This document shows, in pieces, positions 18,529-27,074 of a stretch of DNA of 57,765 nt. Both the position numbers and the translations under genes were made by a program. This DNA is from an uncultured Pelagibacteraceae bacterium. Its GTDB lineage: Bacteria > Pseudomonadota > Alphaproteobacteria > Pelagibacterales > Pelagibacteraceae. Location: assembly GCA_902619595.1 (NCBI GenBank), contig CACNFE010000007.1, positions 1 through 57,765 on the forward strand, in the 5' to 3' direction. The notes under the pieces are model-generated. The model did not search any database. It was not told the DNA's origin and saw only the letters and a list, made by a program, of their open reading frames with translations. Each line of letters begins with the position of its first letter. The stretch's first letter is position 1.

Positions 18529-18552
18529 ATATTTTTTATATATAAAAAATAT
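18529..18552. promoter_or_regulatory. 24-bp perfect A/T palindrome upstream of the DAO-gmaS-mgs genes
   Basis: ATATTTTTTATA is followed directly by its exact reverse complement. It lies in the 97-bp gap between the winged-helix gene and the DAO-family gene, 37 bp before the latter's start codon. It could be an operator for the adjacent winged-helix protein or an internal mRNA stem. There is no T-run after it on the minus strand, so it is not a typical terminator. Confidence 0.4.
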
Positions 18553-18589
18553 AAGTAAATTGAATTCAACCATCAGTTTAGCTGTATTT

Positions 18590-18940
18590 TCAAAAACTTA
18601 AATTTTTCAAAGTTGCTAAATAATCATTAAATTCATTAATAAATGCTTGGCTCGGTTTAATGAATTTTTTTCTTTGATCTTTCAAATTTTTTTCCAAATA
18701 AAAAAAACCTTTCTCACAAGCTTCATTAATTATCAATGCTGATTTTGGTCTAGAAGTTTTAAAAAGTTTAGTTTTTAATTCTTCAACTGACAAATTTTGC
18801 TTTAATTTATAAGCAGTCATTACTAAAAGCATCATATGATAATGAGAAGGAGATTTTCTGAAAAAATAATTACTAGACTTGTGAGATAATTTCATTTGAT
18901 CCTCCCAAAACTCCAACAAGTCTTTTGTAGCTTTGTTCAT
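18590..18940 (-). CDS. Small winged-helix (MarR-like) putative regulator
   Basis: A 116-residue protein with a helical N-terminus, a probable helix-turn-helix (SVEELKTKLFKTSRPKSAL) and a wing-like segment (KDQRKKFIKPS) that resembles the basic wing of MarR-family regulators. No membrane segment. Its start overlaps the tdm stop by 1 bp, so it is translated with TMAO demethylase. A perfect palindrome lies just downstream, before the DAO gene. Function as a regulator of methylamine genes is inference; the fold call is moderate. Confidence 0.55.
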   Translation of the reverse strand: MNKATKDLLEFWEDQMKLSHKSSNYFFRKSPSHYHMMLLVMTAYKLKQNLSVEELKTKLFKTSRPKSALIINEACEKGFFYLEKNLKDQRKKFIKPSQAFINEFNDYLATLKNLSF

Positions 18941-21267
18941 TAAGATCTTACTTTGAGTTTCTTAGGATCATAAAATGGGAATGAAATTACTTTAGCTGGT
19001 ATTCTTTTTTGGTGACCATCAATTTTACCTATTTCAACTTCTTTGCCTTCCTCAGCATATTTTGCATCAATTCTGCACAAAGCTATATTTTTATTTAAAG
19101 TTTTTGATAACATTGCACTAGTAACTACACCAACTTGTCCTCTACCAATATGTACTGAGTTACCATTTGCTGCAGGTTCATGTCCAACCAACTCTAGTCC
19201 TACTAATTTTTTTTGTGGATTATTTTTTCTTTTTATTAATTCTTCTTTTCCAATAAAATCATCTTCTTTCGTTTTTAAAGGAACTGTAAAACCTATCCCA
19301 GCCTCAAAAGGATCTGTCTTATCGTCAAATTCATAACCATAAAAAATTAGTCCAGCTTCAATTCTTACCATGTCCAAAGCTTCTAAACCTAATGGAGAAA
19401 TATTAAATTCTTTTCCAGCTTCCCAAACTTTATCCCATACAATAGAAGCATCTTTAGGATGACACCAGATTTCAAATCCTAATTCTCCTGTATATCCTGT
19501 TCGTGAAACAACTATTGGTGTTCCTGTAACACTATCTATTCTTGCGATAGTCAATCTAAACCATTGCAGATCATCTATGGAAGGCTGAGTATCAGGAGTC
19601 CAAACAAATTTTTTTAAAATTTTTCTGCTATTAGGACCTTGAACAGCAATATTATGGATTTGATCGGTTGAGGACTTAACCCATACCTTAAAATTTTTCT
19701 TTTTAGCTTGTTCTTTCAGCCATTGACCGCCGTATTCTTGACCACCAATCCATCTAAAGTTATCTTGACCAAATTTAAGCAGAGTTCCATCGTCAATCAT
19801 ACAACCATTTTCATAGCACATAGCAGAATAGACAACTTGTCCTGCGGAAAGTTTTTTAACATTCCTTGTAAGTGCATATTGCATTAAATTTTCTGCATCT
19901 GGTCCAAGTATTTCAAATTTTCTTAAAGGTGAAAGATCCGTTACAATGGCACTTTCTCTACAAGATGTATATTCTTTTACTGCGCCGTAATTTGTGTAAT
20001 TATTTGCTAACCAATATCCGTTATAATTAATAAAATTTTTTGTTAGCTTTGAAGTCTTTTCATGAAAGCCTGTTTCTTTTGTAATTTTTGGTTCTGAATC
20101 TGTGCTCACTCTAAAAGCTACCCCTTTCGAGATCTTTTTATCTTTTGCATATGTTCTAACAAATATATCAGTTGGATTCCATCCATTTGCTGCATCTACA
20201 TCACATGGACATGCAGAAGATGCACACGTAAGATCTTTCAATGCTCTAAAAAGCACGTAATCGCCAGGTCTTGACCAAGGTTCATCAAAAGTTGCAACGT
20301 TATTAGCATCGATTGCAGTATTAAAAAATAAATTTATCGCTATCCAACCTTTTCTTGGTTTCACTTCATATTTTTCTAATGAATTATTAAAATTTGTTGA
20401 ACAATTAATGTGACCGAAATAGCCCATGTCCTCATAATATTTTGATGTACAAGCGTAATTGAAGGTGTCATGCCTCCCAACTGTATCTCTTACAACCTCA
20501 ATTACAGGTTCATGCTCAGCATCAAAAAACTTTGAAAATAAACCTGGCATAGGATATGCAGCACCCATAAAAGTTCTTGTTGCTGTGGGGTCTATTATGC
20601 TCTCGACTCCTTTATCTAGTTTCCTTTTATCAAATGCTAAAAAATCTGAACATTGTCTTCCGCCTGGATCAATTATTTGAATGTATTCTCCAGCTTTAAC
20701 TTCATAAGTTTCAGACGACATTCGATTAACAAATATTTCTGATATTGGATCATAAAGAGGTTCTGGTAGAACATATTGCTCTTCCTTTATATCAAATTTT
20801 GCCCTATGTATAAAAATTGTAAGACTTGTTGGCGGATTTTGATTATGAACACTCATTAATTCGCCAGGAGAGCCGATCATTACAATACATTTATCTTTTG
20901 ATTGAAGAGTAACTATCTCTCCCATTGGACAATCTTTATCAAAAAGTCTTGAAGCTTTTGATCTTTCTAAATCTAAATTTTTTTTTTTAAAAATATTTGA
21001 AATTTTTTGATCCTGACTTATTGATTTTTTTAAAAAATCTCCATCAGAGTTTTCTTTAAGATTTAAGATTGTTAGATCGTGTTTCCCTTTAGAGTTAAAA
21101 GCGATAACCTCGCAAAATTGTTTTCCTTCATCGTTTACTATTTCTATTTTATCATCTGAATTAATTTCAAAAACATGGATGCCACCACCTTGAATAACAT
21201 ATCTTTCAACTCCAGGTGGCAAAACCCTTAGACCAGGATTTTTTATAAGGTTGCTTGAAAGCGACAT
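18940..21267 (-). CDS. tdm: Trimethylamine N-oxide demethylase Tdm (DUF1989 + GcvT)
   Basis: A 775-residue cytoplasmic fusion. Residues about 1-390 hold DUF1989-type sequence with a Cys cluster (Cys348, Cys353, Cys355 in CASSACPCD) suited to Zn/Fe binding. Residues about 400-775 are a GcvT-type tetrahydrofolate domain (SRTGYTGELGFEIWC). This architecture and length are those of Tdm, which splits TMAO to dimethylamine and formaldehyde, with tetrahydrofolate as likely acceptor. It is divergent from tmoX across a 113-bp promoter region and leads the minus-strand methylamine operon. Confidence 0.9.
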   Translation of the reverse strand: MSLSSNLIKNPGLRVLPPGVERYVIQGGGIHVFEINSDDKIEIVNDEGKQFCEVIAFNSKGKHDLTILNLKENSDGDFLKKSISQDQKISNIFKKKNLDLERSKASRLFDKDCPMGEIVTLQSKDKCIVMIGSPGELMSVHNQNPPTSLTIFIHRAKFDIKEEQYVLPEPLYDPISEIFVNRMSSETYEVKAGEYIQIIDPGGRQCSDFLAFDKRKLDKGVESIIDPTATRTFMGAAYPMPGLFSKFFDAEHEPVIEVVRDTVGRHDTFNYACTSKYYEDMGYFGHINCSTNFNNSLEKYEVKPRKGWIAINLFFNTAIDANNVATFDEPWSRPGDYVLFRALKDLTCASSACPCDVDAANGWNPTDIFVRTYAKDKKISKGVAFRVSTDSEPKITKETGFHEKTSKLTKNFINYNGYWLANNYTNYGAVKEYTSCRESAIVTDLSPLRKFEILGPDAENLMQYALTRNVKKLSAGQVVYSAMCYENGCMIDDGTLLKFGQDNFRWIGGQEYGGQWLKEQAKKKNFKVWVKSSTDQIHNIAVQGPNSRKILKKFVWTPDTQPSIDDLQWFRLTIARIDSVTGTPIVVSRTGYTGELGFEIWCHPKDASIVWDKVWEAGKEFNISPLGLEALDMVRIEAGLIFYGYEFDDKTDPFEAGIGFTVPLKTKEDDFIGKEELIKRKNNPQKKLVGLELVGHEPAANGNSVHIGRGQVGVVTSAMLSKTLNKNIALCRIDAKYAEEGKEVEIGKIDGHQKRIPAKVISFPFYDPKKLKVRS

Positions 21268-21320
21268 AATATAAAGTGTTATCTTAGTTTTATTTGAAAT
21301 AATATAGTAACCTAAACGAG

Positions 21321-21349
21321 TTGACTATACATTTAATTAGTCACATAAT
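21321..21349 (+). promoter_or_regulatory. Sigma-70-type promoter of tmoX with an inverted repeat in the spacer
   Basis: TTGACT (21321-21326) and CATAAT (21344-21349) are separated by exactly 17 bp, an excellent sigma-70 match. The perfect inverted repeat TGACTA-N10-TAGTCA (21322-21343) fills the space between them, as a repressor operator would. A Shine-Dalgarno-like AAGAAAGG follows before the tmoX ATG. The tdm promoter must lie in the same 113-bp gap, but I cannot pick it out. Confidence 0.7.
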
Positions 21350-21380
21350 CAGAGTACTTAATATTAAGAAAGGGGTATAA

Positions 21381-22328
21381 ATGAGAAGAATAATATCATT
21401 ATTATCTGCAGTTATAATTTCAGTAGTAAGTTTTGCTGGAATATCAAACGCAGCAGATAGCAAAAAGCCCATCGTAATCCCAACTCATAACTGGTCAAGC
21501 CAAATTGTAATGGCTTACGTTATTGGTGGAATTATGGAAAGTATGGGAAATAATGTTAAATATGTTAACGCTGACTCTCAAGCAGTTTACGAGTCAATTA
21601 GAATTGGTGACGTAACATTATCTCACGAAGTATGGGAATCTGCTTTTGGTAAATCATTCACAACTGCTTTGGATAAAGGCGGATTGCTTGACTGGGGTGA
21701 CCATGAAGCAAGAACACTTGAAGATATGGGATATCCAAACTGGGTTGCCGAAAAAGGATTATGCCCAGGTCTACCAGACTGGACTGCTTTAAAAAATCCT
21801 GACTGTGCTAAAAACTTTACAACACCTGACTCTCCGGATGGAAAAGGAAGAATGTTGGAAGGTCCACAAACTTGGCATGGTGACTTAATTCCACAAAGGG
21901 TTGACGCTTTAGGTTTAGGAGATCTTTGGTGGGTTAAATTTGCTGGAAGTGCTGATGCACTTTGGGCAGAGTTAGCAGCAGCTGAAAAAGAAGGAAGAGG
22001 AACAATCATCTTTAACTGGACACCTAACTTTACAGATGGTGCTGGTTTTACATTTATCGACTTTCCTCCATACACAGCAGGTTGTAGACCTGAAGATGGT
22101 GGAGATGGAAAATGTGGTTCGCCTGATGGTTATTTGAAAAAAGCAGTTAACGCTGATTTTCCAAAAACTCATCCAAAAGCAGCAGCAATGTTTAAAAAAC
22201 TTTCTTTCACAACAAGTCAAATTGGTGCAATGGCAGCTTTAGTTGACATTGACAAAATGACTCACGAAGATGCTGCAAAAGCATGGTTAAAAAAGAACGA
22301 GAAAGTTTGGAAAGCTTTTACTAAATAA
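21381..22328 (+). CDS. tmoX: TMAO-binding periplasmic protein TmoX
   Basis: A 315-residue OpuAC/ProX-type substrate-binding protein with a signal peptide (hydrophobic residues 4-20, cleavage near SNA-A at 24/25). Trp and Cys residues typical of quaternary-amine binding pockets are abundant (THNWSSQ, GDLWWVKFAG, IIFNWTPNF). TmoX captures TMAO for the ABC importer with TmoW and TmoV. It is followed by a strong terminator, so it should be made in excess over the membrane subunits. Context with tdm and tmm supports TMAO specificity over betaine. Confidence 0.88.
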   Translation: MRRIISLLSAVIISVVSFAGISNAADSKKPIVIPTHNWSSQIVMAYVIGGIMESMGNNVKYVNADSQAVYESIRIGDVTLSHEVWESAFGKSFTTALDKGGLLDWGDHEARTLEDMGYPNWVAEKGLCPGLPDWTALKNPDCAKNFTTPDSPDGKGRMLEGPQTWHGDLIPQRVDALGLGDLWWVKFAGSADALWAELAAAEKEGRGTIIFNWTPNFTDGAGFTFIDFPPYTAGCRPEDGGDGKCGSPDGYLKKAVNADFPKTHPKAAAMFKKLSFTTSQIGAMAALVDIDKMTHEDAAKAWLKKNEKVWKAFTK

Positions 22329-22351
22329 GGTTAAGAGCTATTAAATCTTTA

Positions 22352-22387
22352 AATCTCTCCCAACAATGTTGGGGGAGATTTTTTTTT
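22352..22387 (+). terminator. Rho-independent terminator between tmoX and the rest of the transporter genes
   Basis: A 13-bp stem with one G-T pair (AATCTCTCCCAAC and GTTGGGGGAGATT, loop AAT) is followed by a run of nine T counting the last stem bases. It begins 24 bp after the tmoX stop. It should end most tmoX transcripts, leaving tmoW and tmoV to read-through or separate promoters. Confidence 0.92.
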
Positions 22388-22395
22388 AAAAAAAC

Positions 22396-22857
22396 ATGAA
22401 TAAATATTTTTTAAGTACATTAATTAGTTTATTATTTTTTAGTCAAACTCTAGCAAAAGACGTGAGTATAAATGAAAATATTGATCTTAAGTTTGTTTGT
22501 AATTTAGATAAAAAAATAATTAAAAATTCAGAATATAATTATCAAACTTTTTTAGCTAGAGATTTGAACGAAAAAGGATTGGATAAATTTGAAATTCAAT
22601 CGAAACAACCAAACACACTTTTAATTAGAGGATTATCGTTATTTCTTTCAGATACAAAAAAATTGAATGTAAAGGTTGTTAATAAAGACATCGTTTTATT
22701 TAAATCAATTGATCAAGAAAAAAATTATTCAGAGTCAGGTATTATTACCAGAAAAACGGGAGAATTAATTCATGAAATTACAAGAAATATAAAAAGTGAA
22801 AATGCAGAAAAATATATTTCAATATATTCATGCAATAAACTTGACCAAAAAGTCTGA
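22396..22857 (+). CDS. Secreted hypothetical protein (153 aa)
   Basis: A 153-residue protein with a clear signal peptide (hydrophobic residues 5-17, cleavage after SQTLA). The mature part is rich in Lys, Asn and Ile, with two cysteines far apart (FVCNLD, YSCNK) that could form a disulfide. No family is recognised. It starts directly after the tmoX terminator and lies between tmoX and tmoW. Confidence 0.6.
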   Translation: MNKYFLSTLISLLFFSQTLAKDVSINENIDLKFVCNLDKKIIKNSEYNYQTFLARDLNEKGLDKFEIQSKQPNTLLIRGLSLFLSDTKKLNVKVVNKDIVLFKSIDQEKNYSESGIITRKTGELIHEITRNIKSENAEKYISIYSCNKLDQKV

Positions 22858-22891
22858 TTTTTTTTTAGTAAATTTTGTGTAAAATATTGTT

Positions 22892-23269
22892 ATGAAAAAA
22901 TATCTCCTAAGCATAATCTTAAGTTTACTTATTTCATCAGTTGCATATGCACGAAGCACTGGTTGCAAAGAAGGAAATTGTGAAAATGGCTTTGGAAAAT
23001 GGGTTTATACAGATAAAACTACTTACGAGGGAGAATGGGTAGGAACCAAAAAAAATGGTCAAGGAGTTGAAACTTGGCCAAACGGGTACATCTATAAAGG
23101 CGAGTTTAAAAATAGCGAATGGAGTGGAGTAGGTACTCTTACATTTCCTGATGGCTCGACTTATGAAGGTGAATGGGCAAAAGGATTTATGAATGGAAAA
23201 GGAACTTTTACTTCATCAGATGGAACACAGAAATCAGGCACGTGGAAAAATGGAAAGCTACTAGATTAA
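22892..23269 (+). CDS. Secreted MORN-repeat protein
   Basis: A 125-residue protein with a signal peptide (cleavage near SVAYA-R, residue 20) and three to four MORN repeats after it (YEGEWVGTKKNGQGVETWPNG, YKGEFKN, YEGEWAKGFMNGKG). MORN repeats form short beta-hairpins that bind lipids or proteins. Exact substrate is unknown. The stop overlaps the next gene's ATG by 1 bp, so the pair is translationally linked. Presence between tmoX and tmoW is unexpected for an ABC operon. Confidence 0.8.
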   Translation: MKKYLLSIILSLLISSVAYARSTGCKEGNCENGFGKWVYTDKTTYEGEWVGTKKNGQGVETWPNGYIYKGEFKNSEWSGVGTLTFPDGSTYEGEWAKGFMNGKGTFTSSDGTQKSGTWKNGKLLD

Positions 23270-23820
23270 TGTCAAAAGAAAATTATTTAAATAGAATTAA
23301 GGATTTACCAGAAACTGTAAAACAGTTTGGAGGTTTAGTAATAATAGTTTTTGTTATATTTTTCTCTTTTTCAATTTTAAATATTATGTTTGGTGGGGGT
23401 GATGAGCTGGTGAGAAAAATGAAATTGGAGGAAGAAAGAATTGCCGAAGAAAAAAAATTAAGTCAATTAATATCCAAATTACCTTCTGGAATATTAGTAA
23501 CTTTTGACGGCACAGATCATTATAAATTAACAGATGAAGTATATGAACAGGTTTGTAAAGCAACGAAACTCATTCCTCAAAGAGCAATTATGGGTGCAAA
23601 TTTTTTAAATTTTAGAGCACACGAAATATACACAATTAATGGAAATAAAATTGATGAAACTTTTGTTAAATGGGATGAAGAAAAGAATAAATGTTATGCG
23701 GGTTTCACAGTAAGTGGAGATAATGTTGGAGTTAATGAGTCTGTAAGTGTGAGTGGTGAGGCATTAAGTTTTTTAAGTACAGGAATTGATACCAGGGTTT
23801 ATTATATTAAAAATTTTTAA
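23269..23820 (+). CDS. Single-span membrane protein, unknown (183 aa)
   Basis: A 183-residue protein: cytoplasmic N-terminus of about 20 residues, one membrane segment (about residues 22-40, GGLVIIVFVIFFSFSILNI), then a Lys/Glu-rich helical stretch and a small periplasmic domain with two Cys (EQVCKATK, KNKCYAG). The frame is open further upstream to 23173, but the ATG at 23269 overlaps the MORN-gene stop as TAATG and is preferred. No family recognised. Confidence 0.65.
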   Translation: MSKENYLNRIKDLPETVKQFGGLVIIVFVIFFSFSILNIMFGGGDELVRKMKLEEERIAEEKKLSQLISKLPSGILVTFDGTDHYKLTDEVYEQVCKATKLIPQRAIMGANFLNFRAHEIYTINGNKIDETFVKWDEEKNKCYAGFTVSGDNVGVNESVSVSGEALSFLSTGIDTRVYYIKNF

Positions 23821-23885
23821 GGAGGAAAAACATTAATATTATGGATTTAATTTTATCTTAATTTCATATAACTTAATAAAGATTT

Positions 23886-24914
23886 ATGTCTGGACCAGTA
23901 ATCAAATGCGAAAATGTTTATAAAATTTTTGGAGCTAATGCTGAAAAAATGCTCAAAGATTCAAATGGTAATGTTGATGCTAAAACTTTTCAAGAAAACG
24001 GATGTATTGTAGGAGTTAATAATGCTTCATTTGAAGTTGCAAAAGGAGAGATGTTGGTTGTTATGGGTTTGTCTGGCTCGGGAAAATCAACTTTATTACG
24101 ATGTATTTCTCGATTAACCGATGCAACAGGTGGAAAAATTTTTATAGAAGGCCAAGATTTATTACAATTAAATAACAAAGACCTCATTGATCTTAGAAGA
24201 AATAAAATGGGAATGGTTTTTCAAAGTTTTGCTTTGCTTCCACACAAAACCGTAGTTGAAAATATAGCTTTTCCACTTCAAATTAAAGGTGTCAAAACTG
24301 AGTATAGTATAAGTAAAGCAATGGATATGGTTAAGTTAGTTGGACTTGATGGAAGAGAAAATTATTTTCCAAGAGAGCTATCCGGAGGACAACAACAAAG
24401 AGTAGGAATAGCGAGATCATTAGCAGTTGAACCAGATATATGGTTTTTAGATGAACCTTTTTCTGCTTTAGACCCATTAATAAGAAAAGAAATGCAAGAT
24501 GAGTTTTTAAGACTTCAGGAAAAATTACAAAAAACAATTATGTTTATTACTCATGATTTTGATGAAGCTTTAAAACTTGCTGATCGTATTGCAATTATGA
24601 AGGATGGTATAATTGAACAGCTGGATACACCTGCTAATATTGTTTTAAATCCAGCTACTGAATATGTAAGAAAGTTCACTGAAGAAGTACCAAGAGAAAA
24701 AGTTTTATTAATTGAAGATATAATGGATAAAACTAAAGATAATCTTGGTGATTTAAAAGTTTCAAAAGATGAAATTATAGAGAATGTTGCTGAAAAAATT
24801 CTTACTCAAGAAAAATCAGTAGCTGTGGTAGATAATAATAACGACATTATTGGTTCTATAAACCCAGCTAAAATAATCAATACAGTTTTTGGTGGGAGAA
24901 AAAATAATATTTAA
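23886..24914 (+). CDS. tmoW: TMAO ABC transporter ATP-binding protein TmoW
   Basis: A 342-residue ABC ATPase of the ProV/OpuAA type. Walker A is GLSGSGKST, signature LSGGQQQRVGIARSLA, Walker B IWFLDEPFSALDP, and the H-loop FITHDFDEAL. The C-terminus (about 280-340) resembles a CBS-type regulatory module. There is no in-frame upstream start and no Shine-Dalgarno before the ATG; a TATAAC about 14 bp upstream suggests a very short leader. It is 2 bp from tmoV. It is the only ABC ATPase gene in the window. Confidence 0.9.
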   Translation: MSGPVIKCENVYKIFGANAEKMLKDSNGNVDAKTFQENGCIVGVNNASFEVAKGEMLVVMGLSGSGKSTLLRCISRLTDATGGKIFIEGQDLLQLNNKDLIDLRRNKMGMVFQSFALLPHKTVVENIAFPLQIKGVKTEYSISKAMDMVKLVGLDGRENYFPRELSGGQQQRVGIARSLAVEPDIWFLDEPFSALDPLIRKEMQDEFLRLQEKLQKTIMFITHDFDEALKLADRIAIMKDGIIEQLDTPANIVLNPATEYVRKFTEEVPREKVLLIEDIMDKTKDNLGDLKVSKDEIIENVAEKILTQEKSVAVVDNNNDIIGSINPAKIINTVFGGRKNNI

Positions 24915-24916
24915 TT

Positions 24917-27070
24917 ATGGAATTTTTTAAGAAATATCCAAAAACATTTCAATGGTTATTTTTATTAGTTGTATTTTTTGCATTATGTTTTGCAATTGAA
25001 GTTCCCGAAACATATAAATTTATTCGAGGTCAAGCAGAATTTGTAAAAGACCCTAATCAGAGTAGCTATGTATTTTTAGGAAAAGAAGTAAGATACTATG
25101 CATTTGATGTTTTTTGGAGATTACCACCATTGCTTGGATGGTTACCTATTTGGATAAATGACTCACTATTTTTCTTAATGAATGAGTGGATGCCAATTGA
25201 AGTTTGGAATGAAGATACTCAAGAATATAAAAGTCGTCCTCTAGTCTTACAGATAAGTAGAAATATAACTGCGTTTATGACTTTTCTAATACAGTTAATA
25301 AGAGAGATCTTATTAGGAGGTCTTGAAACTATTGTAGCTTTTACTAGTTGGGATTGGATAGACAAGAATCCTTGGGCTGAACTTCCAGGATTACCATGGA
25401 CAATTGTTGCAGCTGGTGCAGCACTACTTTCTTATAAACTTAGCGGCAAAGGTTTAGCTTTGTTTGCAGGTTTAACCATGGTTTACATTTCTATATTTGG
25501 TCAATGGAAACCGTCTATGCAAACTCTTTCATTCATACTAGTTGCAGCTCCATTATCATTTATTTTTGGTTTGGGTTTAGGAATAGCGGCATTTAAAAGT
25601 AAACGTGTTGAAAAGGCTTTATATCCAATATTGTTGGTAATGCAGACAATGCCACAATACGCAGTATTGGTTCCTGCGCTAGTTCTTTTTGGAGTTGGTG
25701 ATCACGCTGCAGTAATTATAACCATGGTTGTTGCTGTACCACCAATGATATTATTAACTATATTAGGCTTACGAGCTGTTCCACCAGAAGTTATTGAAGC
25801 AGGCAGAATGAGTGGATGTAACAATTTTCAACTTATGTTTAAAGTATTAATTCCAACTGCAAGAAGAGACATCTTAATTGGAGTTAACCAAGTTATAATG
25901 GTTTGTTTTTCAATGGCAGTTATTTCAGCTTTTATTGGTGCTAAAGGTTTAGGATTTAATTTATTATTAGCATTAAATCAGTTGAACATTGGATTAGCAC
26001 TTGAAGCAGGCTTGTGCATTAGTTTGATTGCAATATTATTAGATAAGATGTCTTTAGCTTGGGCAAATAAGCAAGAGGATTATTTTGGAAACTTAACATT
26101 TTTTGAAAGAAATAAAAATTTACTATTTTTTGCAGCTACAGTAGTGATTGGATTAATACTAGCTTACATTGGAACATTTTTATTTAAAGACACATTCAAT
26201 TACTTATTTGAAATTCCACACAATAAAGGAATATCAACTGCTGATTTTTGGAATAAAGGTGTTGATTGGATTTTTGAAACTTTCTTTGTATATATAAAGG
26301 CATTTAATACCTGGTTAATTCAAGAAGTACTTCAACCAATGAGAGCGTTGTATTTAAGGATGCCTGCAATTGCTACAATTGTTTTGGTTGTTGGAGCAGG
26401 GTATTTAATTGGTGGAATTCGTTCTGCTTTAGTTGTTTGTGGATTAACATTATTTATTGCGCTTAGCCCTTGGTGGGACAGAGCTTTGGTAACAACATAT
26501 ATGGCAACTTTTGGAGTGATAGTATCTTGCACTATAGGATTTACAGTTGGAACTTTATGTTTTCAAAACAAACATTCTGCTAATTTTATGCTAGGTGTTT
26601 GCGATATATTTCAAACATTTCCCTCTTTTGTGTATTTAATTCCTGTAATGATGTTATTTGGTATAACTGACACGTCAGTATTAATTGCAGTTATAGTTTA
26701 TGCAACGATACCTGCAACAAGATATACAATTGAAGGACTTAGAAGTGTTCCGGCAGGTTTACATGATGCTGCAACTATGTCAGGCGTGAATAAATTTCAA
26801 AGATTAACAAAAATAGAATTTCCTTTAGCTTTTCCACATATGATGCTTGGAATAAACCAAACAATTGTATTTGCATTATTTATGGTAATTATTGGAGCAT
26901 TCATTGGTACAGAGGATCTAGGTCAATATATTCTAAAAGCATTATCAGATAAAAAGGGTGCAGGTATTGGATTAACACTTGGTATTTGTGTGGCTTTTAT
27001 AGCTTTGATATTTGATAACTTAATCAGAGCTTATGTTCAAAAAAGAAAAAAACACCTAGGAATAGATTAA
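24917..27070 (+). CDS. tmoV: TMAO ABC transporter permease TmoV (duplicated permease domain)
   Basis: A 717-residue membrane protein with two complete ABC permease domains in tandem. The coupling loops are visible: EVIEAGRMSGCNNFQL in the first half and HDAATMSGVNKFQRL in the second. This fused form replaces a homodimer of two permease chains. A long N-terminal part with one membrane segment (about residues 11-28) precedes the first domain. It pairs with TmoW and TmoX. The stop lies 4 bp from the stop of convergent tmm. Confidence 0.88.
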   Translation: MEFFKKYPKTFQWLFLLVVFFALCFAIEVPETYKFIRGQAEFVKDPNQSSYVFLGKEVRYYAFDVFWRLPPLLGWLPIWINDSLFFLMNEWMPIEVWNEDTQEYKSRPLVLQISRNITAFMTFLIQLIREILLGGLETIVAFTSWDWIDKNPWAELPGLPWTIVAAGAALLSYKLSGKGLALFAGLTMVYISIFGQWKPSMQTLSFILVAAPLSFIFGLGLGIAAFKSKRVEKALYPILLVMQTMPQYAVLVPALVLFGVGDHAAVIITMVVAVPPMILLTILGLRAVPPEVIEAGRMSGCNNFQLMFKVLIPTARRDILIGVNQVIMVCFSMAVISAFIGAKGLGFNLLLALNQLNIGLALEAGLCISLIAILLDKMSLAWANKQEDYFGNLTFFERNKNLLFFAATVVIGLILAYIGTFLFKDTFNYLFEIPHNKGISTADFWNKGVDWIFETFFVYIKAFNTWLIQEVLQPMRALYLRMPAIATIVLVVGAGYLIGGIRSALVVCGLTLFIALSPWWDRALVTTYMATFGVIVSCTIGFTVGTLCFQNKHSANFMLGVCDIFQTFPSFVYLIPVMMLFGITDTSVLIAVIVYATIPATRYTIEGLRSVPAGLHDAATMSGVNKFQRLTKIEFPLAFPHMMLGINQTIVFALFMVIIGAFIGTEDLGQYILKALSDKKGAGIGLTLGICVAFIALIFDNLIRAYVQKRKKHLGID

Positions 27071-27074
27071 TATT

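Noticed and set aside
21623-22075. 150-aa open frame opposite tmoX
   Set aside because: tmoX is strongly supported by family motifs; the antisense frame is Pro/Ser-rich with no motif and is a shadow.
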